Part shown: one piece after another, positions 1-7,616 of the stretch
Layout of the letters: the number at the start of each line of letters is the position of its first letter
How positions within the stretch are numbered: position 1 is the stretch's first letter
NCBI RefSeq assembly: GCF_007293315.1
Contig: NZ_VLXZ01000018.1
Span: 1-55,505 of the forward strand
DNA: 55,505 nucleotides
Direction: 5' to 3'
From: Alkalicoccobacillus porphyridii
Lineage (GTDB): Bacteria > Bacillota > Bacilli > Bacillales > Bacillaceae_D
The notes under the pieces: model-generated
The model's database searches: none
Told to the model about the DNA's origin: nothing
The model's input: only the letters and a program-made list of their open reading frames with translations
Position numbers and translations under genes: made by a program

Positions 1-39
1 CAGCGTTCGTCCTGAGCCAGGATCAAACTCTCCATAAAA
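1..39 (-). rRNA. rrs: 16S ribosomal RNA, 5' end only (partial)
   Basis: Read on the minus strand, these bases give the universal 16S 5' end, including the AGAGTTTGATCCTGGCTCAG primer-site block followed by GACGAACGCTG. The mature 5' end lies near position 38-39 and the rest of the gene lies beyond the left edge. It is preceded by a typical Bacillus rrn leader and two promoters. Confidence 0.96.
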
Positions 40-184
40 GTGGATGAGCTGATTGCTCATTGCTGACTTGCTTTGCGTAGTAAAACTACGACTTTCTATT
101 ACTATGAGATATCGTGTATCTCTTCGTACGCTTGGCTTCTGTTCAGTTTTCAAAGAACTTCTGATCGCTGTGGCGACCTTTACT
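40..184 (-). other. rRNA operon leader with boxA-like antitermination element
   Basis: This is transcribed leader between promoter P2 and the 16S gene. Minus-strand positions 159-141 read AGTTCTTTGAAAACTGAAC, the boxA-type sequence found upstream of 16S in Bacillus rrn operons, where Nus factors are known to act. No protein-coding signal is present. Confidence 0.7.
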
Positions 185-213
185 ACTCTACCTTAGAGCA
201 ACTCGAAAGTCAA
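185..213 (-). promoter_or_regulatory. rrn promoter P2 (sigma-A)
   Basis: The -35 TTGACT (213-208) and -10 TAGAGT (190-185) are separated by exactly 17 bp on the minus strand. It is the downstream member of a tandem pair, the usual arrangement for Bacillus rRNA operons. Confidence 0.75.
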
Positions 214-270
214 TTCTTTTTTTTAGAAAAAATTATTGACCACCGTTTTGACTCCTCGGCGGTAATTAAG

Positions 271-300
271 AATATACCACGCTTCGATAAAAGACGTCAA
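271..300 (-). promoter_or_regulatory. rrn promoter P1 (sigma-A)
   Basis: The -35 TTGACG (300-295) and -10 TATATT (276-271) are separated by 18 bp on the minus strand. It lies about 86 bp upstream of P2. Confidence 0.7.
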
Positions 301-323
301 TCATTATTTTCGAAAAATAATTT

Positions 324-551
324 TCATTTTATTTTGGAATTATTTTTTGCAAGAGCATATTTCATCTGATCCCTTGGCGTCCCAAATCGTTTATATAATC
401 CATAGAGAATCTCATACTTCTCATCCATCACATTTTTTACTACTTGATCGATACGCGGATCCGACAAATCTAGCAGGATTTCCTCCATCTCTCTCTTTAA
501 CATATACTCCACTTCTCTGGCCTCTTTTGTAGTCAACATCATCCCAAGCAT
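324..551 (-). CDS. Conserved hypothetical small protein (75 aa)
   Basis: A 75-residue, highly charged and probably helical protein (MLGMMLTTKEAREVEYMLKR at the start). It has no signal peptide, membrane segment or motif I recognise. The ATG at 551 follows an AGAGGTG ribosome site about 5 nt upstream, which supports it as a real gene. It lies between divergent pdaB and the rrn promoters and its 3' end is only 24 bp from the P1 -35 box, so its transcription would run straight into the rrn promoter region. Function unknown; I do not assign it to a family. Confidence 0.7.
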   Translation of the reverse strand: MLGMMLTTKEAREVEYMLKREMEEILLDLSDPRIDQVVKNVMDEKYEILYGLYKRFGTPRDQMKYALAKNNSKIK

Positions 552-612
552 CCATTCACCTCTTCATTCAAACAGCATAGCTCTCAGTCTTTTCTTGTTT
601 TCATCTTTTTAT

Positions 613-640
613 TCATATCTTGTCCGCTTCTGCATAAATT
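613..640 (+). promoter_or_regulatory. Possible sigma-E-type promoter for pdaB
   Basis: TCATATC (613-619) resembles the sigma-E -35 consensus KMATATT at six of seven positions. CATAAATT (633-640) matches the -10 CATACAMT at about six of eight, with a 13-bp spacer. It lies 31 bp before the pdaB start. This is a suggestive match only. Confidence 0.35.
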
Positions 641-670
641 GAGTACAAACCATATGAAGGGGCGAGGAAG

Positions 671-1432
671 GTGAATGGAATCTGGGTTATTAACGCAAAG
701 AATTGGAGAGCCATTACCATTATCTTAGTAGCAGCTTTTTTTGCCGCGGGCTGGATTTATTTAGAACGTAATACGATGAGTGTATTTACGACTGAAAGTG
801 GGCCACAAGCTTTCTATCGAGCGGAAACAGATACTAAAAATATTGCGTTAACCTTTAATGTAAGCTGGGGCGAAGAAAGATTAACGCCTATTTTAGATGC
901 ACTGGAGTTAGAAGGTGTGGAACAAGCAACTTTTTTCATCTCCGCTTCGTGGGCAGAGCGTTATCCTGAATTAGCTGCCGATATTCATAAGCGTGGGTTT
1001 ACGATAGGAAATCACGGCTATCAATATAAGAACTATGATACGTGGGAGCAAGACAAAGTAAGCCAAGATATCGTCCGGTCCCAACAAATTCTAACTGAGC
1101 TAGCAGAAGAGAAGCCTGCCCTACTCCGTCCACCGAATGGGGCTTTTAATCAAGAGGTTCTAAGCATAGCTGATAAACAAGGGCTAAGTATTATTCACTG
1201 GAGTGTGGATTCAAAGGATTATCAAAACCCGGGCACCGAAGCGATTGTTCACAACGTGCTTGATCAAACCCAGCCTGGGGATGTCATTCTTTTTCATGCA
1301 TCTGATACAGTGAAGCAAACAGATAAAGCCTTACCAGAAATCATTAAGGGGCTCCGGGACAAAGGATACACCTTCTCTTCTATTGAAGAAATGATGACGG
1401 GTGCAGACTCTGAAAGCAGCGAGGTTCAATAA
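671..1432 (+). CDS. pdaB: Polysaccharide deacetylase family sporulation protein PdaB
   Basis: 253 aa. An N-terminal membrane anchor (about residues 13-31) is followed by a NodB-homology domain, so the protein should act outside the membrane. In B. subtilis pdaB (ybaN) is needed to keep mature spores viable. Visible motifs are TFNVSWG (61-67), IGNHGY (112-117), RPPNG (153-157) and FHAS (208-211). The motif-1 aspartate that is the catalytic base in active NodB deacetylases is Asn63 here, and the usual H-x3-H metal pair is incomplete, so catalysis is doubtful. The start is GTG at 671, with a GGCGAGGA ribosome site just before it. Neighbours kbaA and gerD match the B. subtilis sporulation block. 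Confidence 0.88.
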   Translation: MNGIWVINAKNWRAITIILVAAFFAAGWIYLERNTMSVFTTESGPQAFYRAETDTKNIALTFNVSWGEERLTPILDALELEGVEQATFFISASWAERYPELAADIHKRGFTIGNHGYQYKNYDTWEQDKVSQDIVRSQQILTELAEEKPALLRPPNGAFNQEVLSIADKQGLSIIHWSVDSKDYQNPGTEAIVHNVLDQTQPGDVILFHASDTVKQTDKALPEIIKGLRDKGYTFSSIEEMMTGADSESSEVQ

Positions 1433-1434
1433 AT

Positions 1435-1469
1435 AAAAAAAAGTCCTGAGATCACTCAGGACTTTTTTT
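1435..1469. terminator. Bidirectional terminator between pdaB and kbaA
   Basis: Stem AGTCCTGAG / CTCAGGACT with loop ATCA, flanked by an A run on the left and a T run on the right, so it can terminate the convergent pdaB (+) and kbaA (-) transcripts. It overlaps the last codons of kbaA. Confidence 0.9.
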
Positions 1470-2070
1470 GAATTGATGGGTCTGCACCGGTGCCCGTTAG
1501 CCTATGTAGAACTAACAGCTGCCACGTATTAGCAGCAAGTAGCGGCGCAAAATAGATCCAAAGCCATTTAGGGTCATTCGCCGTAAGGGCAGGTACCCAT
1601 TCGATGGAGGTTACTACAATAATAAAAAATAATGCTGGAATAAAGGCTTGGCGGTTTGTCGCTTTTGCTTTTAATGCTGCGACAATTAAGCCATATATAA
1701 ACAAAAGGACTGGAATGATGAGATAGGACCACATGCTCTCTCCACTTTCGGCAAACGCAGCATACCGCAAGTAAAATAAATCAAAGAGGACAAAGGCAAT
1801 AATGATTACTTGAATGCGATTCCATAATCGAACGGATTTAAATATCCCTAATCCAAAACGGTGTAAGGTCAGATAAGCGAAAAAACCCATCTGCGCAATC
1901 AAGCTAAAGGCTGCGCTAATTCCAAGCGCCCAAATGACTCCCCAGAAAAGATTCGCTAATCCTTCGTTAAGGTAAAGAGAGTAATTTAAAGCAACTCCTA
2001 CAATGCCTCCACTAATACTACCGACTAGCAGAGTGCTCCAAAATAAAAATACAACTTTACGGCTGTTCAC
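1456..2070 (-). CDS. kbaA: KinB signalling pathway activation protein KbaA
   Basis: 204 aa integral membrane protein with about six hydrophobic segments spread along its length. It matches KbaA in size, hydrophobicity and position. In B. subtilis KbaA is needed for activity of the sensor kinase KinB, which feeds the Spo0 phosphorelay at the onset of sporulation. The start is GTG at 2070, preceded by a TTGGGGGA ribosome site with six bases between. It is divergent from gerD and convergent with pdaB, as in B. subtilis. Assignment rests on remembered sequence similarity plus synteny. Confidence 0.85.
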   Translation of the reverse strand: MNSRKVVFLFWSTLLVGSISGGIVGVALNYSLYLNEGLANLFWGVIWALGISAAFSLIAQMGFFAYLTLHRFGLGIFKSVRLWNRIQVIIIAFVLFDLFYLRYAAFAESGESMWSYLIIPVLLFIYGLIVAALKAKATNRQAFIPALFFIIVVTSIEWVPALTANDPKWLWIYFAPLLAANTWQLLVLHRLTGTGADPSIQKKS

Positions 2071-2150
2071 GATGTATCCCCCAATGTGTATGTAACTATC
2101 TTAATTGTACCAACGAGGCGGACAGGTTTCCACAACTAATATGAAAGCCA

Positions 2151-2181
2151 TGAATATTCTTGTCTATTTCATCTCAAATTA
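2151..2181 (+). promoter_or_regulatory. Possible sigma-G promoter for gerD
   Basis: TGAATA (2151-2156) equals the sigma-G -35 consensus. CAAATTA (2175-2181) partly matches the -10 CATACTA, with 18 bp between. gerD is known to be a forespore sigma-G gene in B. subtilis. Confidence 0.45.
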
Positions 2182-2214
2182 AGAAGAGAAGAAATGATAA
2201 GGGAGGATTCTAAA

Positions 2215-2823
2215 ATGGGTAAAGGTTGTTGGGCGGTTGGCTTGGGGATTGCGTTGCTCTTAACCGGCTGTGCAAATAATGATACAAGCAATCATTCAAA
2301 TACAAGCTACGATGGAACCAAAAAAATGATGGTGGACATGTTAAAAACAGATGAGGGAAAAGAAGCCATTCACGAATTAATGACCGAGGAAGATATGCGC
2401 GAGGAATTTGTGATGGATACTGACATGGTTAAAGCAACCATTGAACAAACACTTACCTCCGAAAAAGGTAAAGCCTACTGGCAGGAGATTATGAAGGATC
2501 CCCAGTTTGCGAAAACCTTTGCCGAAAGCATGCAGCAGGAAAACGAGAAAATGCTAAAGACCCTTATGAAGGACCCAGAATACCAGGGAATGTTAATCGA
2601 CGTGTTAAAGGATCCCGAAATGGAAAAAGCCGCGCTTGAGTTGATGAAAACAAAAGAATATCGCGAGCAGCTAAACAATGTGATGAAAGAAAATTTTGAG
2701 AGTCCTTATTTTCAGGAGAAGCTTAATGAAATGTTAAAAAAGGTAGCTGAAGAGTCTAACAAGTCTGATTCGGGTAAGGATGAGGGCGGAAACGATAACT
2801 CTAATGAATCGAGTAACCCTTAA
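2215..2823 (+). CDS. gerD: Spore germination lipoprotein GerD
   Basis: 202 aa. Signal peptide with lipobox LLTGC, then a charged, helix-rich region full of repeated (M)LK(D/T)PE-type segments and a polar Ser/Asn/Glu tail. GerD is a lipoprotein of the spore inner membrane needed for clustering of germinant receptors and fast nutrient germination. I place the start at 2215, where ATG follows a GGGAGG ribosome site by 8 nt and leads directly into the signal peptide; an upstream in-frame ATG at 2194 lacks a site. It lies divergent from kbaA and convergent with salA. Confidence 0.88.
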   Translation: MGKGCWAVGLGIALLLTGCANNDTSNHSNTSYDGTKKMMVDMLKTDEGKEAIHELMTEEDMREEFVMDTDMVKATIEQTLTSEKGKAYWQEIMKDPQFAKTFAESMQQENEKMLKTLMKDPEYQGMLIDVLKDPEMEKAALELMKTKEYREQLNNVMKENFESPYFQEKLNEMLKKVAEESNKSDSGKDEGGNDNSNESSNP

Positions 2824-2833
2824 TGATGACAAA

Positions 2834-2878
2834 AAAGAAGTGGCCACATCCATATGGGGTCCACTTCTTTGCATTTTT
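2834..2878. terminator. Bidirectional terminator between gerD and salA
   Basis: Stem AAAGAAGTGG (2834-2843) / CCACTTCTTT (2861-2870) with A-rich and T-rich flanks, placed between two convergent genes. Confidence 0.85.
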
Positions 2879-3932
2879 ACCGTATTGGTTTGTTCAAAAC
2901 CTTCTTAGCGACTTCCGTATAGATGATTCCAATAGGATGCTCCGGTCCGTAGATAGATGGGGCAAAATCATCCTCATCAATCTCGGGTTGACCAAGCGGA
3001 ATATGTCCTAGTACCTCTGTTTTTAGCTCCTCAGCAAGCCTAGTGCCTCCACCGGTACCAAACACGTATTCACGTTCCCCTGTAGATTTACTTTCAAAAT
3101 AAGACATGTTCTCGACTACACCAAAGATCTGATGATTGGTCTTAATCGCCATTGTACCCGCACGAGCTGCAACAAATGCAGCTGTTGCATGAGGCGTCGT
3201 GACAAGAATCTCTTTAGATTCCGGAATCATCGTATGCAAATCAAGCGCAACATCCCCGGTACCAGGCGGCAGATCCATAATCAGATAATCAAGCTCTCCC
3301 CATTCTACTTCAGAGAAGAATTGGTTAATCATTTTTCCAAGCATTGGACCACGCCAAATCACCGGTGCATTGTCTTCCACAAAAAAGCCCATAGAAATAA
3401 CCTTCACGCCAAAACGTTCAACTGGATAAATGCGTTCGTTATGTACCACAGGGCGCTCTTCAATCCCCATCATATCCGGGACACTAAAGCCATAAATATC
3501 CGCGTCAATAATACCAACTTTTTTCCCAAGTCGTCTTAATGCAACAGCAAGGTTAACAGAAACCGTTGATTTCCCAACGCCTCCCTTACCACTTGTCACT
3601 GAGAGAAAGACCGTTTTACTCTCTGGAGAAAGAATAGCTGGTCCTTCAAATGGCTCTTCGCCTAATCCACCAAGTGCTTCGATTTCTTCACTGCTTAACT
3701 CTGTAAAACGAAGACCCACAGAGTCAGCCCCTTCTCCCTTGAGAATGTTGACAACTTCTTGTTGAATTTCCATTTGATCAGAGGTGCCTGTTCGAGCTAA
3801 GGCAATTTGTAGTCTGACATTATCACCATCAAGACTAATCTCGCGGACTCCTCCTGTTTCGGTAATGCTTTTATTTAGATCGCGATCTTTCACGCGGGTG
3901 AGCGCTTCCACAATGGCAGCTTCTGTTAACAC
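2877..3932 (-). CDS. salA: Mrp/NBP35-family P-loop ATPase SalA
   Basis: 351 aa. An N-terminal MIP18/DUF59-like domain (about 1-80) is followed by a ParA/Mrp ATPase domain with a deviant Walker A GKGGVGKST (about 115-123) and DLPPGTGD. SalA in B. subtilis is a nucleotide-binding regulator that represses scoC and so favours exoprotease production; Mrp relatives carry Fe-S clusters. The C-terminal CxxC cluster motif is absent (the position reads YVFGTGGG), as in B. subtilis SalA. The start is taken as GTG at 3932 because AAGGAAGGG lies six bases before it; TTG/ATG at 3953/3950 have no good ribosome site. It is downstream of cwlD. Confidence 0.88.
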   Translation of the reverse strand: MLTEAAIVEALTRVKDRDLNKSITETGGVREISLDGDNVRLQIALARTGTSDQMEIQQEVVNILKGEGADSVGLRFTELSSEEIEALGGLGEEPFEGPAILSPESKTVFLSVTSGKGGVGKSTVSVNLAVALRRLGKKVGIIDADIYGFSVPDMMGIEERPVVHNERIYPVERFGVKVISMGFFVEDNAPVIWRGPMLGKMINQFFSEVEWGELDYLIMDLPPGTGDVALDLHTMIPESKEILVTTPHATAAFVAARAGTMAIKTNHQIFGVVENMSYFESKSTGEREYVFGTGGGTRLAEELKTEVLGHIPLGQPEIDEDDFAPSIYGPEHPIGIIYTEVAKKVLNKPIR

Positions 3933-4014
3933 ATATATCCCTTCCTTCATCAAGCTTCTTGTGTCTCAAGTATAGCACAAGACCCGAAGCGGCTTAAACC
4001 AATAAGGCTGGAGA

Positions 4015-4728
4015 CTAGTTAGGAGCCTCCTCGCCGGAATAATAACGAAGGATTCCTTGATAAATAGAGGCTGCCACACTTTCCTGGTATTCATCTGTTT
4101 CTAGTAGCTGAGCTTCATCTGGATTCGATAAAAAACCAGCTTCAATTAACGCACCTGGGATCTTGGCTTCTTTTAGCAGGTACACGTGCTGAATCGGCTT
4201 AGCCACCCGATTGGTATTAGCCAAATTCCGCACTAATTCATCTTGGATTAACTTGGCCACCACTTGGTTCTGCGGATCATTTAAATGATAAAATGTTTGC
4301 GCGCCACGCCATCTCGGTGAGGGTATGGCATTTAAATGAATGCTGATAAACATATCAGCATCCGATTCATTTACGAGTTCTGCTCGACGCTTAAGGTCTT
4401 CGGTTTTTCGTGTTCGAATTCGTTTAGTATCCTCATTCGCAAGATCCGCATCTGTTTCTCTAGTTAAAAGCACAATGGCGCCAGCTTCCTGTAAATAATC
4501 ACGTACCTTCTTGGCAATTTCAAGCGTGGCATCCTTTTCAAGGTAGCCTGTATTTGATGTTGCGCCTCCATCCATGCCACCATGCCCTGCATCAATTACA
4601 ATGACACGCTGTGACAAAGGCAAATGCCAACCAATTGATTTATCACTCTGAAGCTGATCCTGTATGATATAAAATAAAGCCGCTGCGCAGAGCGAACCTA
4701 TAATAACCTTCATCCATTTTAAACGCAT
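4015..4728 (-). CDS. cwlD: N-acetylmuramoyl-L-alanine amidase CwlD
   Basis: 237 aa. One N-terminal membrane/signal segment (about 6-24), then an Amidase_3 zinc amidase domain beginning VIVIDAGHGGMDGG (zinc His49), with ISIHLNA and LIEAGFLSN carrying the other His and Glu ligands. CwlD removes the peptide from muramic acid during spore cortex synthesis, the first step to muramic-delta-lactam; it usually works with GerD/PdaA-type partners in sporulation. ATG at 4728 follows an AAGGGGG site. A good sigma-E-type promoter lies just upstream, fitting the known mother-cell expression. Confidence 0.92.
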   Translation of the reverse strand: MRLKWMKVIIGSLCAAALFYIIQDQLQSDKSIGWHLPLSQRVIVIDAGHGGMDGGATSNTGYLEKDATLEIAKKVRDYLQEAGAIVLLTRETDADLANEDTKRIRTRKTEDLKRRAELVNESDADMFISIHLNAIPSPRWRGAQTFYHLNDPQNQVVAKLIQDELVRNLANTNRVAKPIQHVYLLKEAKIPGALIEAGFLSNPDEAQLLETDEYQESVAASIYQGILRYYSGEEAPN

Positions 4729-4759
4729 GTCCCATCCCCCTTATCCCATTCCCTAACAC

Positions 4760-4788
4760 AGTATATTGGGACAAGGTCGAGATTATGA
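4760..4788 (-). promoter_or_regulatory. Sigma-E-type promoter of cwlD
   Basis: Minus strand: -35 TCATAAT (4788-4782) matches KMATATT at six of seven. The -10 AATATACT (4767-4760) matches CATACAMT at six of eight, with the expected 14-bp spacer. It lies 32 bp before cwlD, a known sigma-E gene in B. subtilis. Confidence 0.6.
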
Positions 4789-4806
4789 ACACGAGTTTTT
4801 AGTAAT

Positions 4807-5244
4807 TTAGTGAAGCTTCATTCGATAGCGCTTGGCCCCCATCTGAAAGCCCTTTTGCCATAATTGATCCACGTAGACATCACAAGCAATCCCCAGCTGG
4901 TCCCCATAATGCTCCCCCGACTCTGTCCAGCACATTAACAGGTTAAACATATCGAAGGAAAGGTCTGTGAGTTCATCTTCCGCTCGAGATTTGGCCTGCT
5001 GTTCATTCTCTCCGTATTGATAAAATCGGCTATACCCGGCGCCAAGTAAATAAGCATCTATGCCGATGTCTAGGCTAGGGTCTACAAGCATCGGGCTATC
5101 AATGAATTGCTTGGAAAGACTACTTGCAAAGGTTTGTTTGTATTGATGTTCAATATCTTTTAATGTGATGTCTTGCAGCAACTTCCGCTCAAAATTCCAA
5201 CGTTTTTCGCGTCTTTTATCTGCTAATGTCTTAATGACGTCCAT
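4807..5244 (-). CDS. ybaK: YbaK family protein (DUF2521)
   Basis: 145 aa soluble protein without membrane segments, rich in charged and aromatic residues. By sequence and position (just upstream of cwlD) it is the B. subtilis YbaK / DUF2521 protein, whose function is not known. I start it at ATG 5244 (MDVIKTLADKRREKRW), with AGGAGTGG five bases before; an upstream in-frame ATG at 5262 would put the ribosome site inside the gene. The ribosome site can pair with an upstream sequence (see 5249-5286). It should not be confused with the Cys-tRNA deacylase also called YbaK. Confidence 0.75.
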   Translation of the reverse strand: MDVIKTLADKRREKRWNFERKLLQDITLKDIEHQYKQTFASSLSKQFIDSPMLVDPSLDIGIDAYLLGAGYSRFYQYGENEQQAKSRAEDELTDLSFDMFNLLMCWTESGEHYGDQLGIACDVYVDQLWQKGFQMGAKRYRMKLH

Positions 5245-5248
5245 CCTA

Positions 5249-5286
5249 ACCACTCCTCTCATATGTGTAGTATTTGATGGAGTGGT
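5249..5286 (-). promoter_or_regulatory. Inverted repeat masking the ybaK ribosome binding site
   Basis: ACCACTCC (5249-5256 on the plus strand) and GGAGTGGT (5279-5286) form a perfect 8-bp inverted repeat. In the minus-strand mRNA the GGAGTGGT arm is the Shine-Dalgarno of ybaK, so folding would hide it. Confidence 0.45.
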
Positions 5287-5330
5287 GTGTCACATGCAAT
5301 GGAAATCATTCCAGTAAGGTTAGGTTACAT

Positions 5331-5831
5331 TTATTTATAGGATGAAATCCATATATTCCAGACTTTCTCTTCTCTCATCCACAGTGTCAGCTCTATTTTA
5401 TTTTTGCGATCAATGTAGACTACTGCGTCCCCGAGTCCCATTTCCTTATATGTGTAATAATTTTGACCGTAGGTTTGTAACACTTTTTCTTTTGTATTAC
5501 CTGTTGTGATAGTAGAAGTTAAGCGTAATTGTTCTCCTGAAGAAATAGAGATAATCTCTTGTTGATCATTCGTAGATATAAAAGCATCCTCACTTGAATA
5601 GCTGTATCCACTTGACTCTTTTCTCTTTTCATAAGAGTCAAATAAATCAAGATCTGACTTATTTAAGGGTTCATGTATTAAAAATGGTCCTAGCGCTTCT
5701 CTATCTAAATTCGTTGATGCTGTTAACATTTTTCCAACAGGGAAGAAAAATGAAAAGAATAAAATACTAAGTGTAACTATACCTACCAAAGTAATAAGGG
5801 ATAAACCTAAAAGAATTCTCTTACGTGGCAT
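5331..5831 (-). CDS. Hypothetical membrane-anchored protein
   Basis: 166 aa. A positively charged N-terminus (MPRKR) and one hydrophobic segment (about 7-33) suggest a single-pass membrane anchor with the remainder outside the cell. The external part is Ser/Thr/Glu/Tyr-rich and ends with a likely beta-rich section (VVYIDRKNKIELTLWMREEK). No family recognised. The ATG at 5831 has an AGGTGA site. It lies at the left edge of the accessory block, 91 bp downstream of yoaT and in the same direction, so it may be read from the yoaT transcript. Confidence 0.65.
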   Translation of the reverse strand: MPRKRILLGLSLITLVGIVTLSILFFSFFFPVGKMLTASTNLDREALGPFLIHEPLNKSDLDLFDSYEKRKESSGYSYSSEDAFISTNDQQEIISISSGEQLRLTSTITTGNTKEKVLQTYGQNYYTYKEMGLGDAVVYIDRKNKIELTLWMREEKVWNIWISSYK

Positions 5832-5922
5832 TTATTCTTCACCTACGCTTTCGGGACTCACTTAATGGCTTTCCATTTATTAGCCCGTAACCAAATGCTA
5901 ATTGACATGCTTTAAAGTTAAA

Positions 5923-6729
5923 TCATGCTCCCGCATCTTTGCCTTTTACTAACTTTAATGTTGCCACAATTAAAAAGCTCACGATAACAAGCAATAACCA
6001 TGAACTAATTTTGCTTAGGTGGACGAGGCTCCATACGTCTGTTTGGTTTGGGTATTGCCAGGCGCCGAAGAAGGTGGCGATGTTTTCGGCAACCCAGATA
6101 AAAAAGCCAATCAATATAAACGAAAGAGCAATCGGCATTCGGTAGCGCTCTTCTCCTACCTTATAGGAAACCCATGATTTCCAGAAAACGATGATTACAA
6201 GGCCGGAGAGCCACCAACGTACATCAATCCAAAAGTGATGGGTAAAGAAATTCAAGTAAATCGCTGCTGCAAGTGGAACAACAAGTAAAAAGGGAGGCCA
6301 CTTAATCAGTTGAATGTCTAATCTCCTCCACGCCTGGCATAAATAACTGGCTACACTCGCATACATGAACCCGCTGTATAATGGTACTCCTAAGATCTTG
6401 AAGAATCCTTCCTCCGGATACGCCCAAGACCCCATCTGTACTTTAAATATCTCAAGGGCTAGCCCAATGATGTGAAATAGCGTAATTACTTTTAGCTCAT
6501 CCTTTGTCTCGAGTCCAGAGCGCAACATCCACCACTGCATTCCTAGGCAGATCAAAAGCAACCAATCATATCTCGGCAAAAAGGGAAGAGGAATGACTTG
6601 CGTTAGTGCGAGCGATGCGAAAATGACAACAGGAAAGAGGCAGGACATCGCCTGCTCCCAGCCAAACCGAACAAGCTGCAGAATTCCACCAAGTATTCGC
6701 GTTTCCATCCTCTGAATAAGTACGTTCAT
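5923..6729 (-). CDS. yoaT: DUF817 family membrane protein (YoaT-like)
   Basis: 268 aa polytopic protein with about eight hydrophobic segments and conserved FGWEQAMSCLFPV near the N-terminus and LCQAWRRLD in the middle, both typical of DUF817 proteins such as B. subtilis YoaT. Function not known; the many conserved Trp and His residues suggest a membrane-embedded enzyme or transporter, but this is inference. It is the last gene of a yoaS-yozG-yoaT module with the same gene order as B. subtilis. An AGGGAGG-type site precedes the ATG at 6729. Confidence 0.8.
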   Translation of the reverse strand: MNVLIQRMETRILGGILQLVRFGWEQAMSCLFPVVIFASLALTQVIPLPFLPRYDWLLLICLGMQWWMLRSGLETKDELKVITLFHIIGLALEIFKVQMGSWAYPEEGFFKILGVPLYSGFMYASVASYLCQAWRRLDIQLIKWPPFLLVVPLAAAIYLNFFTHHFWIDVRWWLSGLVIIVFWKSWVSYKVGEERYRMPIALSFILIGFFIWVAENIATFFGAWQYPNQTDVWSLVHLSKISSWLLLVIVSFLIVATLKLVKGKDAGA

Positions 6730-6748
6730 GGATTAACCTCCCTTATGA

Positions 6749-6964
6749 TCAGGACTGCTTATCACTTTTGTATTCTAAAATATCCCCAGGCTGACATTGC
6801 AGCGCTTCGCATATCGCCTCAAGTGTCGAGAACCGGATAGCTTTAGCTTTCCCGTTTTTTAATATGGAAAGGTTCGCCATCGTAATCCCGACCTTCTCTG
6901 ATAATTCGGTAACACTCATCTTTCGTTTCGCTAGCATGACATCAATATTTATAATCATGGTCAT
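6749..6964 (-). CDS. yozG: Small XRE-family transcriptional regulator (YozG-like)
   Basis: 71 aa, a single Cro/CI helix-turn-helix: the recognition region is around MSVTELSEKVGITMANLSIL, followed by the signature EAICEALQCQPGDILEY. It is nearly the whole protein, with no effector domain. ATG at 6964 is preceded by GAGGTGA. It sits between yoaS and yoaT and is therefore a likely autorepressor of the module; a 12-bp palindrome inside the yoaS promoter is a plausible operator. YdaS/YozG-type small regulators paired with DUF2975 membrane proteins are common in Firmicutes. Confidence 0.85.
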   Translation of the reverse strand: MTMIINIDVMLAKRKMSVTELSEKVGITMANLSILKNGKAKAIRFSTLEAICEALQCQPGDILEYKSDKQS

Positions 6965-6975
6965 AGTCGATCACC

Positions 6976-7455
6976 TCAGACCGTTAAGTCGTTTTCTGAC
7001 TTGATTTCAATAGCATTTTTCAAGAGCTTCTTTAATACAGCAGCAAACACCGCTATGACTGTGGAAGCAAATAGAATAACGAGTCCAAGAACAATAATTC
7101 CTGGTGCATCGTCCGCTTCGGCCACTAGATAAAAAATTGGTAGTGACAACACATAACAGCCACTTATCACGACAGCACATGTTGTGATATGTGTCAGTGC
7201 TTGAATGGCTCCATTAGTGAAGGTTTCATTCTTATCAATATAACGAAGAAGCTTTATTGCTTGATATAACGCAATAAAAAATGCGACAGCCGTTATGTAT
7301 AACCCGGCCATAACCAAAAAGCGCCAATGCGCAAGCGTCGGATAAAAGATGGAGGCTTGGCTGGCAATGAGCGGCACCCAAAATATACATAACGCCAGGA
7401 CAGGGGCACCAATTAAAAACACAGCTACCTTCAAAAATAGAGTTTCCCTCTTCAT
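6976..7455 (-). CDS. yoaS: DUF2975 family membrane protein (YoaS-like)
   Basis: 159 aa with four hydrophobic segments (about 8-30, 42-66, 88-110, 118-143), the layout of DUF2975 proteins. The function of the family is not established. It is the first gene of the yoaS-yozG-yoaT operon; the downstream yozG starts 11 bp after its stop. ATG at 7455 is preceded by GAGGTG and by a recognisable promoter at 7487-7515. Confidence 0.82.
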   Translation of the reverse strand: MKRETLFLKVAVFLIGAPVLALCIFWVPLIASQASIFYPTLAHWRFLVMAGLYITAVAFFIALYQAIKLLRYIDKNETFTNGAIQALTHITTCAVVISGCYVLSLPIFYLVAEADDAPGIIVLGLVILFASTVIAVFAAVLKKLLKNAIEIKSENDLTV

Positions 7456-7486
7456 ATATACACCTCATTTACATTAGATCAATTAG

Positions 7487-7515
7487 AATATATCATTTCA
7501 TTTATCGATAAACAA
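7487..7515 (-). promoter_or_regulatory. yoaS promoter with operator-like palindrome in the spacer
   Basis: Minus strand -35 TTGTTT (7515-7510) and -10 TATATT (7492-7487) with a 17-bp spacer. The perfect palindrome TTTATCGATAAA (7501-7512) lies between the hexamers, where a bound repressor would block RNA polymerase. YozG, encoded in the operon, is the obvious candidate. Confidence 0.6.
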
Positions 7516-7616
7516 TAAATTTTTAACGATATATAAGATTTTTTTATTGAAATATACAAAAAAAGCAACTGGGGAAAACTGTTAATCCAACTTATAACAC
7601 GTACATTGCAACAAAT

